Assembly: GCA_015063005.1 (NCBI GenBank) | Contig: SUTF01000003.1 | Span: 62,001-126,000, forward strand | Reading direction: 5' to 3' | Origin: Methanobrevibacter millerae | GTDB lineage: Archaea > Methanobacteriota > Methanobacteria > Methanobacteriales > Methanobacteriaceae | DNA: 64,000 bases | In this document: positions 1-8,850 of the stretch, in pieces | Layout of the letters: every line of letters begins with the position of its first letter | How positions within the stretch are numbered: position 1 is the stretch's first letter | Position numbers and translations under genes: made by a program | The notes under the pieces: model-generated | Databases searched by the model: none | What the model saw: the letters and a program-made list of their open reading frames with translations, nothing else | What the model was told of the DNA's origin: nothing

Positions 1-1258
1 TGACCTTAGCCTCAGCAGTAGTATCGTTTTTAAGCTCCAATGAGTATGAATTTCCATATCTGATGGTGTGCACTTCATATTCATCTGACTCATCAGCAAT
101 ATATGCTGGAACACCTACTGTAGCTATTCTCGGAATGGTATATGCAACAGCCGGAACGACAGGATAGGTTATCTCATCCGCTTCACCCAGAAGTTCCTTT
201 GCAAGATATTTTGAATGATGTATTGCAACGGTAACCAATTTTGCCACACCGGTATCTGCAACATCTCCTGACGCATATATATTTGGCACTTCAGTCTGCA
301 GGTGTCCGTTAACCTTAATTCCGTTCTTGGTGTATGTCAAACCTACATTTTCAAGGCCGATATCCTCCACATTGGCTGTTCTTCCAATAGCTGCCACAAC
401 ATAATCTCCTGTAAGGGACAGTCCGCTTTCACAATTGACTGTAAATCCATTTTCATATGGTGCATTGTCAATTTTAGCTTCAGGATCTCTCAATAAATCA
501 TCACAATTCTGGGCATTTTCAACATTTAAAATCCTGGATTCAGGATCATTAATTTCAACATTGCTTGTAACTTCACTAACCTGCTCGTTGAAATGGAAAC
601 GTATATTTTTCTCTTTAAGAATTTCGATAACTTTTTGAACATAAGGCTGGTGGAAATATTTCAATGCCATATCTCCCCTGATTATCACATCAGATTCATG
701 GCCTGCCTCAGCAAGAATGGATGCAAATTCCATTCCAACAAAACCCGCACCTATGATGATTGCATGCTTTGGAAGCTCATCGATATCCAAATAATCGGTA
801 CTGTCATGCAGAAATTCTTTTCCTTTGATATCAGGAATGACCGGCTTCAATCCGGTAGCTATTACAATCTTTTCTGTGGTAAACTTTTCATCCCCTACCT
901 GAACGGTATGTTCATCAAGAATAACTCCTTTTCCATGAGCGACATCCAAATCATATTCCTTGAACTTGCCATCAAGGAAAGGTGCCATATTTGCAATACG
1001 TTTTCTTTTAAATGCCATCAATGCAGGCCAGTCAACTTTAAAATCTCCGGATTTTCCTACACCTTCAAAGTTGTCTGTAAGCGCTTTGATTTCATAGGGA
1101 GCATCCAGCAATGCCTTGGAGTTACAGCCCCTGTTTGCACAAGTGCCTCCATATAAGCTTTCTTCAATGATAAGTATTTTAAGACCTTCCTTTCTTAAAA
1201 ATCTTGCACCCTGCCAGGATGCGTTTCCACTACCAATATAAATAATATCGTAATCCAT
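1..1258 (-). CDS. FAD/NAD(P)-dependent disulfide oxidoreductase (3' end outside window)
   Basis: A class I pyridine nucleotide-disulfide oxidoreductase, the family of dihydrolipoamide dehydrogenase and mercuric reductase. About 419 residues are visible; the C-terminus lies beyond the window. The FAD-binding glycine motif is at residues 9-14 and the redox-active pair is Cys40 and Cys45 (GGTCANRGC). A second nucleotide-binding motif (IIIGAGFVGMEFAS) and the ASGDVAD motif near the FAD also read in frame. It should move electrons between NAD(P)H, FAD and a disulfide or similar acceptor in the cytoplasm; the substrate cannot be told. The dimerisation domain is only partly seen. The start is the ATG at 1258, facing the divergent TPR-HIRAN gene across 67 bases of AT-rich promoter DNA. 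Confidence 0.9.
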   Translation of the reverse strand, partial: MDYDIIYIGSGNASWQGARFLRKEGLKILIIEESLYGGTCANRGCNSKALLDAPYEIKALTDNFEGVGKSGDFKVDWPALMAFKRKRIANMAPFLDGKFKEYDLDVAHGKGVILDEHTVQVGDEKFTTEKIVIATGLKPVIPDIKGKEFLHDSTDYLDIDELPKHAIIIGAGFVGMEFASILAEAGHESDVIIRGDMALKYFHQPYVQKVIEILKEKNIRFHFNEQVSEVTSNVEINDPESRILNVENAQNCDDLLRDPEAKIDNAPYENGFTVNCESGLSLTGDYVVAAIGRTANVEDIGLENVGLTYTKNGIKVNGHLQTEVPNIYASGDVADTGVAKLVTVAIHHSKYLAKELLGEADEITYPVVPAVAYTIPRIATVGVPAYIADESDEYEVHTIRYGNSYSLELKNDTTAEAKV

Positions 1259-1325
1259 CAAATAACCTCTTTTTAAATATATATTTGAAATATTATAAAT
1301 ATCTTAAAAATAATAAATTCAATTG

Positions 1326-2156
1326 ATGAATAACAGTTATCTTCAAAGGGATTCCAAGCAGGAAAGTGACGGCGACAACACATATCAAAGCACATTCAAG
1401 GTTTCAAAAACATCAAAAATTGAATATTTAATTGAAAATGAAAAATTTGATGAAGCATTATCCCTAGTTGACAGAATGCTTGAAAAGGACAGTGATTATA
1501 AAAATTGGAATCTCAAGGGAATTATCCTGGACAATCTGTCTGAATATGATAATGCCATAGAATGCTTTGACAATGCATTAAGAGTATCTGATGATTCTGA
1601 AATCCTAATAAACAAAGTGAATTCTTTATACAAATGGGCTAAGGTATCCTATTTTCCTGACTTGAAATATGATCACTCCCTTAGATTAATTGATGATGCT
1701 TTAGAGATAATTCCCGAAAGCGAAGATCCATCAGAATTCTATTTTTTAAAGGCAGAAGTCCTTGAATCAATGGGTCAGAGAGTCGAATCAAAAAAGAACT
1801 ATCTGATTGCATACGGTGAATTTGAAAAACTTAATGAATTTCAAAAGCAATTGGATTATTTAGAGACTACAAACGATTTATTAGTTAACATAACCGGAAG
1901 CTATTACCACAATTACAACCCAACAGAGGGTGAAATCGTCAAATTGGTAAAAGAACCTGAAAACGAACATGACGGTGATGCAATAGCAGTTTATCTGGAT
2001 AATGATAAAATAGGTTATGTTGCAAACAGTGAATATACTCTTTTTGATAAGGTTAAAAGTGCCACTAAAATTAAAAATGATATTCCCGAGACCTGTGAAG
2101 CTGAAATACTCTTTGTTTATCTTGATGAATACATCATAGCAAAAATCACCAAATAG
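1326..2156 (+). CDS. TPR-repeat protein with C-terminal HIRAN domain
   Basis: About 276 residues. The first two thirds are helical with two or three tetratricopeptide-like repeats (for example residues 30-90, with the pattern W-N-L-K-G and A-I-E-C-F-D-N-A-L). The last ~90 residues match a HIRAN domain: a V-N-I-T-G strand, then L-V-K-E-P-E-N-E-H-D, A-I-A-V and K-I-G-Y-V. HIRAN domains bind DNA ends or 3'-OH single strands in HLTF/SNF2 proteins; stand-alone forms exist in prokaryotes. The ATG at 1326 follows an in-frame TTG at 1323, and no strong ribosome binding site is seen, so a short leader is likely. The function is unknown; a role in DNA-damage or replication protein assembly is inference from the domains. 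Confidence 0.75.
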   Translation: MNNSYLQRDSKQESDGDNTYQSTFKVSKTSKIEYLIENEKFDEALSLVDRMLEKDSDYKNWNLKGIILDNLSEYDNAIECFDNALRVSDDSEILINKVNSLYKWAKVSYFPDLKYDHSLRLIDDALEIIPESEDPSEFYFLKAEVLESMGQRVESKKNYLIAYGEFEKLNEFQKQLDYLETTNDLLVNITGSYYHNYNPTEGEIVKLVKEPENEHDGDAIAVYLDNDKIGYVANSEYTLFDKVKSATKIKNDIPETCEAEILFVYLDEYIIAKITK

Positions 2157-2204
2157 TAATATTTATATTACATTATGTCACATATATATTACTTGGTGAG
2201 CAAT

Positions 2205-3161
2205 ATGAAAAAAAAGATTTTTGTTGTTTTATCGATAAGTTTAATATTATTTACAATATCTGCCGTATCTGCAGATGACAATTTAATGAATGAAACCAAC
2301 ATCAATCCAGAAACACCTGTGGTTAATGTTGAAAAGTATAATACATCATTGGAAACACATGATTTGACAAAGATCTACAGAAATGATTCTCAATTTGAAG
2401 CAAAAGTTATAGAAACAAGAGGTTCGGTCATACCTTTAACAAAACCTGCTAAAATGATTTTTGAAGTAAATGGCGTTATGTACTACAGAAACATACTAAA
2501 TTCGACATCCAAATTAAATATCAATTTAGATCCGGGAACCTATACCATAACAACATATTATGGACTGCTTAAAAACACAAATACCATTACAGTATTGCCA
2601 ACATTAGTTGAAAACAATGATTTGGTTAAATTTTATAAGAACGATTCCCAATATACAGTCAAAGTCCTGAATCCTGAAGGCAAAAATATTGGTGCCGGAA
2701 AGGTTGTAACTTTCAATATCAATGGAGTTTTCTATACCCGCCAAACTAATGATGAAGGAATAGCAAAACTAAATATTAATCTACAGCCGGGAGATTATAT
2801 TATTACCGCAGAATACGAAGGATGTAGAGTTTCAAATAAAATCATAGTTAGACCAACACTTTTCCATTACCCTATAACTACATTCGGTGATGGGACAATT
2901 AGTGTCCGTGTACTTGATGGTAATGGAGAGGGTATTGCTAATGAAAAAATTTCAATAAATATTAATGGAAAAATATATGAGTTCAATAGTGAAAATTATG
3001 GAATTTTAATAGTAGATGGACTTAAAATAGATCTTCCACCAAGTGATTATCTATATACTGCAAGTTATAATGGATATTCAATTTCAGGCATATGGCATCA
3101 TCATGGAGCAGTTGTTGATGAGCCTCAATGGGCTATAAACCTTATAAAATGTTATTCATAA
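2205..3161 (+). CDS. Secreted Ig-repeat surface protein (adhesin-like)
   Basis: About 318 residues with an N-terminal signal peptide (M-K-K-K, a hydrophobic stretch, then A-V-S-A). The mature part holds three copies of the ~85-residue Ig-like module seen in the other adhesin-like genes here. Each has K-F/I-Y-K/R-N-D-S-Q at its start, the core N-I-N-G-V-F-Y, and ends L-N-I-N-L-x-P-G-D-Y-I-I-T-A. The last module is divergent and ends W-H-H-H-G near the C-terminus. No membrane anchor or cell-wall-binding segment is evident. The start is set at the ATG at 2205 with GGTGAG just upstream; an earlier ATG at 2175 would spoil the signal peptide. Likely an extracellular, wall-associated protein. Confidence 0.8.
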   Translation: MKKKIFVVLSISLILFTISAVSADDNLMNETNINPETPVVNVEKYNTSLETHDLTKIYRNDSQFEAKVIETRGSVIPLTKPAKMIFEVNGVMYYRNILNSTSKLNINLDPGTYTITTYYGLLKNTNTITVLPTLVENNDLVKFYKNDSQYTVKVLNPEGKNIGAGKVVTFNINGVFYTRQTNDEGIAKLNINLQPGDYIITAEYEGCRVSNKIIVRPTLFHYPITTFGDGTISVRVLDGNGEGIANEKISININGKIYEFNSENYGILIVDGLKIDLPPSDYLYTASYNGYSISGIWHHHGAVVDEPQWAINLIKCYS

Positions 3162-3235
3162 ATTCAAATCTTCTTTTTTTCTTTTTCTAATTTTTAAAGC
3201 AAACTTTTTTTTATAATCTAAACAAAAATATAATC

Positions 3236-3706
3236 ATGTTTAGACAGATGAGAAGAAAAAAGCAGGAATTGTCACAAGAGGAATGTATAGACATTTTGAC
3301 CAACTATCCGAGAGGAGTATTGGCATTGATTGGTGATGAGGACTATCCATATGCATTGCCGATGAGCCATGTATTTTTGGACGGAAAAATATACTTCCAC
3401 GGCGCAAAGACGGGTCATAAAAACGATGCAGTTAAAAACAACCCTAAAGTCTCATATTGTGTCATGAATGAAGGCGTTAAAAATGAAGGTGAATGGTGGT
3501 ATACCTTCAAAAGCGTGATTGTTTTTGGAAAAATCACAACGTTAACGGATGATGATGAAAAAATTGAAAAATTAACCTATCTTGGAGATAAGTTTTTCCC
3601 GACTCATGAGGAAACAGTTCGGGAAATCGACAGGCTACTTGATAGGACAGAAGTCTTTGAAATCACCATAGAGCATATGAGTGGAAAAAAAGTTGTTGAA
3701 AAATAA
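3236..3706 (+). CDS. NimA-like flavin-binding protein (pyridoxamine 5'-phosphate oxidase fold)
   Basis: 156 residues matching the nitroimidazole-reductase/pyridoxamine 5'-phosphate oxidase-like split-barrel family. Diagnostic parts are R-R-K-K-Q-E-L-S near the N-terminus, G-V-L-A-L-I-G-D-E-D-Y-P-Y-A-L-P, the F-H-G-A-K-T-G-H-K motif that binds the FMN phosphate, and V-I-V-F-G-K-I. Members bind FMN and reduce small molecules in the cytoplasm; the physiological substrate is usually unknown. The ATG at 3236 has no ribosome binding site but lies about 25 bases after a TATA-like run, so the transcript may be leaderless. An ATG four codons later is an alternative start. Confidence 0.85.
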   Translation: MFRQMRRKKQELSQEECIDILTNYPRGVLALIGDEDYPYALPMSHVFLDGKIYFHGAKTGHKNDAVKNNPKVSYCVMNEGVKNEGEWWYTFKSVIVFGKITTLTDDDEKIEKLTYLGDKFFPTHEETVREIDRLLDRTEVFEITIEHMSGKKVVEK

Positions 3707-3900
3707 ATATATTAACTGCTTCATCTACATTTACATAAATATAAATTAAAAAATATAAATTAACCATCATTAAATTAATTATCGATGCAATAATTTAAAT
3801 GTTTAAAAATAAATTTTTAATTTAATGATATCTTAAATCAATTAAATGATATTGATTTTTTGTGAAAAAAATTAAAGAATAAACAAATCCTAAGATTTGC
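3707..3900. other. AT-rich intergenic stretch between convergent genes
   Basis: Convergent 3' ends flank this stretch. It contains only A/T-rich runs, compatible with termination in both directions. I see no gene or strong hairpin. Confidence 0.5.
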
Positions 3901-6078
3901 TTATTGAATGGTTTTAGTGAACCCGCCATGCAGGAATTGGTATACCAATCCTTCAGTTGACGGATAGGTACAATGTATGATTTTGTTTGAAGCTAAATAT
4001 TGAGCAACATTGGAAATTGACGGATCAGTTATACTGAAGTTATCATCCCAAGCTCTTTTTGCAGAATAACCTGAAAAGTCACCATATCTATACGGACCCA
4101 TTCCATTAGGGTTTGTCCAATTAATAGAATCCCATACAGGCACACAAACAACATTTTTGGACCTTAAAACATTTTGGATATAGCTTGAGGCAAGTTCTCT
4201 GATGGTACCTGCACAAAAGCCGTTGTAAATGTTAACAAGGACATAGTTTCTTGGAACATTGAAGTAATCCTCGTAATGTGAATTACTGTGCGTTTTACCC
4301 ACATAAACATTCCAGCCCGCTGCAGTTAAAGCTCTGGCAAAATCCCATTTCTTTTCATCAGAACCACCATCGGCATCAATATAGACATTTTTACCAGGCA
4401 AACCATATGGATTGTTAATATTTTTTAATAATTCTGGAGAAACAAAAGTGACATAATCAGCCAGTCCTCCACCATATTCATAATAAAATGACATTATTCG
4501 AGTATCCAAAAGCAAATAATCATTGAATTTAACTTTACCCATGGAAGTATCCACTGTGCTTGGAACCTTATTGTCTTTACTTATTTGAGAAACAAGTTTG
4601 TTGGCAATACTTACAAATTCATCTTCTTTAACCAAACATGAATCAATTGTTGCCACATCAGATGAATCCGCTCCATTCACACCATAAATTATATCAATAT
4701 CCTTAAAGTTAGAAGATTTGATTTGAGAAATCGCTTTGTTCATCAGATAGAAGAATTCAGGCATGGTGAATGCATGAACCGGTGCCTTAATAGTGTTTGG
4801 AAACTTATTGTATTTCTCGTAGTATGCATTTAATTCATTAGCTGCTCTTGAAATGTCAAAAATGGAAATTAAAATCGGGTCAACAACTACCTTATTTGAT
4901 ATTGAAGCACCATTGAACATTGAAGTTATTATGTATTCTCCAGGATGCAAGTTAATGTTAAGCATGGCCTGACCGTTATTATCAGTAGTTCTATTATAGA
5001 ATACTCCATTAATATTGAACCTTACAGTCTGATTGGAATATAACTTTCCTTTACCGTCAAGAAGTGTAGCAGCGAATTTACCTGGAGTAGCATATAATTT
5101 AGTTAAATCACTTGCAGATAAAATTGGTAAAACCTTAATCTTATTAGATACGACACTGCCGTTATACTGTGCAGTAATAATATAATCTCCAGGATTTAAA
5201 TTAATATTTAACCTGCAATAACCGCTTCCATTAGTTAAACGATTATAAAGAACACCATTGATATTGAATGTTACGCTTTCGCCTGCAGGTGCAACGCCAC
5301 CAGTGTTATTCAAGACTTTTAATGTGTACTGTGTATTATTTTTATAATACTTTGTTACATCACTGTTTTCAATCAATTTGGAAATAACAGAAATAGTATT
5401 GGAATTGCGGTCTCCAGTCACAAGATTCATTGCAGTAATAATATAATCACCAGGATTAAGATTAATATTTAGTTTTGCCAAACCACCATTAACCTTCCTA
5501 TCATAAAAGACACCATTAATGTTAAATCTCACATCAGTTCCATTTGCAAGAGGATTACCCTGGCTGTCAAGGAAAGCAGCATAATATTGAGTATCATTTT
5601 TCTCCATTTTAACAATGTCACTACCATTAACAGTAGATAAAATCACTACATTAGAATTGACAACATTATTTCCACAGGATACAATGACAGGATATTCTCC
5701 AGCCATTAAATTCAAACCAATGGAAGCAACACCATCAGAATTAGTAGTTCTACTGTAATCCACACCATTGATTGAAATGATAACGCTTTTATTAGAAATA
5801 GAATTATTCTCATTATCTGAAATGTAAACATTAAATCTTTCAGATCCTCCGAAATATTTTGTCACATTAGAAGCAGAAACTGAAACAGACTCATTTACTG
5901 CAATATAATCATCATATTGGGAAGTTAATAGAGAATCACCATATGTATTTAATGCAATATCTGAATTATCTAGCGATAAATTATCATAGCCCATATCATT
6001 AAAATCATCACTAGCACAAACACTAGAAATTGATAAAATTAAAAATAAAGAGCAAATTAAAAAAAATTGATTTTTCAT
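3901..6078 (-). CDS. Adhesin-like protein: signal peptide, Ig repeats, pseudomurein-binding segment, unknown C-terminal domain
   Basis: 725 residues. A signal peptide (M-K-N-Q then a hydrophobic core, cut near C-A-S-D-D) is followed by five Ig-like repeats, to about residue 410. Residues ~415-450 resemble a pseudomurein-binding repeat (N-A-Y-Y-E-K-Y-N-K-F-P-N-T-I, then F-T-M-P-E-F-F-Y-L-M-N-K-A). The remaining ~270 residues form a globular domain I do not recognise, with Y-I-D-A-D-G-G-S-D, N-G-F-C-A-G-T-I-R-E-L-A, W-D-S-I-N-W and I-H-C-T-Y-P-S-T-E-G. In other methanogen proteins this position after the wall-binding repeats is often a protease or hydrolase, but no C71 Cys-His-Asp triad is apparent. 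Likely displayed on the pseudomurein wall. Confidence 0.8.
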   Translation of the reverse strand: MKNQFFLICSLFLILSISSVCASDDFNDMGYDNLSLDNSDIALNTYGDSLLTSQYDDYIAVNESVSVSASNVTKYFGGSERFNVYISDNENNSISNKSVIISINGVDYSRTTNSDGVASIGLNLMAGEYPVIVSCGNNVVNSNVVILSTVNGSDIVKMEKNDTQYYAAFLDSQGNPLANGTDVRFNINGVFYDRKVNGGLAKLNINLNPGDYIITAMNLVTGDRNSNTISVISKLIENSDVTKYYKNNTQYTLKVLNNTGGVAPAGESVTFNINGVLYNRLTNGSGYCRLNINLNPGDYIITAQYNGSVVSNKIKVLPILSASDLTKLYATPGKFAATLLDGKGKLYSNQTVRFNINGVFYNRTTDNNGQAMLNINLHPGEYIITSMFNGASISNKVVVDPILISIFDISRAANELNAYYEKYNKFPNTIKAPVHAFTMPEFFYLMNKAISQIKSSNFKDIDIIYGVNGADSSDVATIDSCLVKEDEFVSIANKLVSQISKDNKVPSTVDTSMGKVKFNDYLLLDTRIMSFYYEYGGGLADYVTFVSPELLKNINNPYGLPGKNVYIDADGGSDEKKWDFARALTAAGWNVYVGKTHSNSHYEDYFNVPRNYVLVNIYNGFCAGTIRELASSYIQNVLRSKNVVCVPVWDSINWTNPNGMGPYRYGDFSGYSAKRAWDDNFSITDPSISNVAQYLASNKIIHCTYPSTEGLVYQFLHGGFTKTIQ

Positions 6079-6420
6079 AAATAAAAAACTCCATTTAATA
6101 CTTAAATTACATATATTTTTTTAATAGTATTTAAATTAATTATAAATTTTAAAAAAAAATCATTTCAACAGAAAGCATATTAAATTTCTGATTGGAATGA
6201 ACTGTAAACAATATTCATTTGATTAATTTTATCAAAGTTTTATAATCCACATGTTTTTTATTGAATCATTATTTAAATTAACCAATGAAAAGAATAATGA
6301 AAATTGAATTGTAAATAACATAAGATAATTATTTAAAGAATAAATAATTAAAATATTATTAACATTTTAAAAAATTTCTTTGAAATTTAAAAATTGTTAG
6401 AAATAAAATGAGGACTAAAA
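6079..6420. other. Divergent promoter region
   Basis: 342 bases between the start of the adhesin gene (minus) and a small acidic-protein gene (plus). It is very AT-rich with several TATA-like runs. I see no conserved palindrome or reading frame. Confidence 0.5.
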
Positions 6421-6738
6421 ATGCGTATTAAACCACATAAAGAAATAAAATACCCAGATATGATTCAGGACTTCTTAAGCGAAGTAATGAAAAACGAATT
6501 CAAATTCTTCCAATTCTCATGTGAAAATGAAGTTCATACATTCTACAGCGAAACCGAAAGCACCGTTGAATTCAAACATGAATACCTAAAAGAAACTGAT
6601 GAAGAAGGCGAAATATTCTACCTCAACTATGAAAGCATCAGCAGCATTGTGCTTTCCAAAAACGAAGCTTCCGAAGAAGATGAACTTGATACATTCAACG
6701 ACGATGACGACTGGACAGGAAACAGAATTCAGTTCTAA
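6421..6738 (+). CDS. Small acidic protein of unknown function
   Basis: 105 residues, strongly acidic, especially the C-terminal third (E-A-S-E-E-D-E-L-D-T then D-D-D-D-W). A lysine-rich start is followed by predicted alternating strands (F-K-F-F-Q-F-S-C, E-V-H-T-F-Y-S). There is no signal peptide or membrane segment, so it should be cytoplasmic. A GAGG ribosome binding site sits just before the ATG. It stands alone, with the CARF-HEPN gene 234 bases downstream. No family recognised. Confidence 0.65.
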   Translation: MRIKPHKEIKYPDMIQDFLSEVMKNEFKFFQFSCENEVHTFYSETESTVEFKHEYLKETDEEGEIFYLNYESISSIVLSKNEASEEDELDTFNDDDDWTGNRIQF

Positions 6739-6831
6739 ACACTAAAAAAAATTAACCACACCATTCTATTTTTTTCACTTATTACACATAATTAGTTACA
6801 AAATATTTATTATTTTTCAAATAAACAGAGA

Positions 6832-6885
6832 CCATATTTCAACCGAATCTATAAATCAGGAATATAGAATCAAGTTCAAATATGG
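6832..6885. repeat. Nested inverted repeat upstream of the CARF-HEPN gene
   Basis: Outer arms CCATATTTCAAC (6832-6843) and GTTCAAATATGG (6874-6885) pair at 11 of 12 positions. Inner arms 6845-6853 and 6863-6871 pair at 8 of 9. Together they make a near-continuous hairpin of about 54 bases. It lies 88 bases before the CARF-HEPN start, so it could be an operator, a terminator of the upstream gene, or a structured RNA. Confidence 0.6.
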
Positions 6886-6972
6886 ATTATGAACATGATT
6901 CAAAAAATTTAACCATCACCATTCAATCAACTTATTAATTAAAAAAATTAAAAATAATTAATAAGTGATATT

Positions 6973-8259
6973 ATGAAACGTAGAGAAATTATATTATTCA
7001 TGACTGTTGGCACGGGAGTTAATGCTGATTCTCGGGAAGAAGGCTTTAAGTCACTTTCCAAAAAATTATATTCAACCATTACTAAAATTTACCCGAACCA
7101 TGTCGTATTTTTTGCATCAGACAAATCAAAAAACACCATAAAATACATTGAAGAATTATTTAAGCTGGACGATGATGAGTTTATCCCGGATGAAGATTAT
7201 CAGATTGTTGAAATGGAAGCAATTGATGATTTTAATTCATGCTTCGAATTGTTTGAGGAAAAGATTTGGGAATATGACTATATAGATAAAACTAAAAACT
7301 ACCAGATAATCATGGACTATACATCAGGAACCAAAACTATGTCTGCTGCCATGGCCTGCTGCGGAATGTTTTATTCAAAGGATTTGATTTCTGTTGGAGG
7401 GGACAGGTCAAGAGGAGAGGTTTCTTCAGGAACAGAAATCATCAACTATCAGAATCTTTACAAAATATATGATAAGTTCGCATTAATGAGAATACGCAAT
7501 AATTTCAACGCAAATCGTTTCATACAATGCATTGACATTTTGAATTATATCGTTGACATGAATATCCACAAGTCATCTCTCCTAAAGCTATGCAATGCAT
7601 ATTATTCATGGGAAATGATGAATTTTGAGGATGCATACAATTATTTGAAGGAAGTTGATACCAAACAGATTGAATTTGTTGAAATCAAAGATCAGCTTAA
7701 GAAAAATTTGAATGCTTTGGGAAACATTGTCCACTCAAAATCAGTCAACCTGAAGAACTGCTATATACTTGCAAGCTTGATTAATAATTCAATTAGAAGA
7801 GCTGAAGGATATAACTATGATGATGCAATCGCTCGTTTATATAGATCATTTGAACTTATTGCACAAATCAAGCTAACGAAATATAACATCAAAAGTTCAG
7901 ATGTGGACACTTCAATACTTTTGGAAAATAATGTTTCTCAAGAGTTTATTGAAGACCTTGAAAAAACAAGAGAAGATGGTAAAATCAGAATTGGACTTGC
8001 CAAAGATTTCTTATTATTAAATGAGCTTGGAGATGAGTTAGGCAAATATTATGTGGAAAACGAAAGTAAAATAAAAAACCTGACCATCAAAAGAAACAAT
8101 TCCATATTGGCACATGGACTGGATTCACAAACAAAAGAGGACTTTGATGATTTCCTTGAATTTATTCTAAGTATGGCTCGTAAACTGGACAAGGACATGA
8201 ATAAATTCCTAAACCAAACAAAACTAGCTAAATTTGATTTAAAGCTTGAAATCAATTAG
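6973..8259 (+). CDS. CARF-HEPN protein, Cas02710/Csm6-like (orphan)
   Basis: 428 residues. The N-terminal half matches the CRISPR-associated TIGR02710/Cas02710 family: M-T-V-G-T-G near residue 10, S-D-K-S then N-T-I-K-Y-I, and the CARF signature D-Y-T-S-G-T-K-T-M-S-A-A (about 114-125) followed by G-G-D-R-S-R-G. The C-terminal half is helical and carries a HEPN-type ribonuclease motif, Arg374 to His381 (R-x6-H). In type III CRISPR systems such proteins sense cyclic oligoadenylate through CARF and then cut RNA. No cas10, cas7 or CRISPR array is in this window, so it is an orphan here. GTGAT lies 5 bases before the ATG. Alternatives are a stand-alone abortive-infection nuclease or an effector acting in trans. 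Confidence 0.8.
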   Translation: MKRREIILFMTVGTGVNADSREEGFKSLSKKLYSTITKIYPNHVVFFASDKSKNTIKYIEELFKLDDDEFIPDEDYQIVEMEAIDDFNSCFELFEEKIWEYDYIDKTKNYQIIMDYTSGTKTMSAAMACCGMFYSKDLISVGGDRSRGEVSSGTEIINYQNLYKIYDKFALMRIRNNFNANRFIQCIDILNYIVDMNIHKSSLLKLCNAYYSWEMMNFEDAYNYLKEVDTKQIEFVEIKDQLKKNLNALGNIVHSKSVNLKNCYILASLINNSIRRAEGYNYDDAIARLYRSFELIAQIKLTKYNIKSSDVDTSILLENNVSQEFIEDLEKTREDGKIRIGLAKDFLLLNELGDELGKYYVENESKIKNLTIKRNNSILAHGLDSQTKEDFDDFLEFILSMARKLDKDMNKFLNQTKLAKFDLKLEIN

Positions 8260-8273
8260 CTTATCTTTTTTTA

Positions 8274-8849
8274 TTATTTTTTATATTTCAAACCGGATTT
8301 AAAAGCTTTATCTATTTTTTTACCAGTCTTATAATAAGAATGGGTTATGTCATCATAGGCTAACGGATCAAGCTTTAAAAAATCAATCTTTCCATCACTC
8401 AAGACATCCTCATCTGCCTGAACATTGACAATTTCACCGGTAATCTGAGTATGAGATCCTACTTCGGCAATATGCATTACTCTGCATTCAACGGATACCT
8501 TGAACTCGTTAATCAATGGTGCATTAACCTTTTCGGCTTTCTGATGAGTAAAATTAATTTTAGCTAATTTATCCGTATTGTATCCTGATTCTATTCCCAG
8601 ATAATCGACTTCAGATACATGCTCAACACTTGGAAACGCCAGACAGAACTCCTTTGAGTGAAGTATGCTTTTTAGGGTTTTCCTTTTCAATGTTGTGTTT
8701 ATGGCTATCATGACTGCCGGAGGATGATGAGAACACATTGTAGCAAAAGCCAATGTACAGGCATCAGCATTACCCTCTTCATCATATGCGCTTGCAACAA
8801 CGGCAGGTGCAGGATACATCATGGTATGATTCTTAACGTTTACTTTCAT
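8274..8849 (-). CDS. Flavin reductase-like FMN-binding protein
   Basis: About 191 residues of the flavin reductase/flavoredoxin split-barrel family: M-Y-P-A-P-A-V-V-A-S, then C-T-L-A-F-A-T-M-C-S-H-H-P-P, and T-L-K-R-K-T-L-K-S-I. It binds FMN and may pass electrons from reduced ferredoxin or NAD(P)H to flavin or oxygen. The ATG at 8849 is chosen because the GTG at 8858 is part of the GTGAT ribosome binding site. It follows the flavodoxin-ferredoxin gene with a 1-base gap, the last gene of a redox operon. Confidence 0.85.
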   Translation of the reverse strand: MKVNVKNHTMMYPAPAVVASAYDEEGNADACTLAFATMCSHHPPAVMIAINTTLKRKTLKSILHSKEFCLAFPSVEHVSEVDYLGIESGYNTDKLAKINFTHQKAEKVNAPLINEFKVSVECRVMHIAEVGSHTQITGEIVNVQADEDVLSDGKIDFLKLDPLAYDDITHSYYKTGKKIDKAFKSGLKYKK

Positions 8850-8850
8850 T

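Noticed and set aside
302..1156. Three plus-strand frames opposite the flavoprotein gene
   Set aside because: The minus strand carries a continuous oxidoreductase with all family motifs; the plus-strand frames are antisense shadows without ribosome binding sites.
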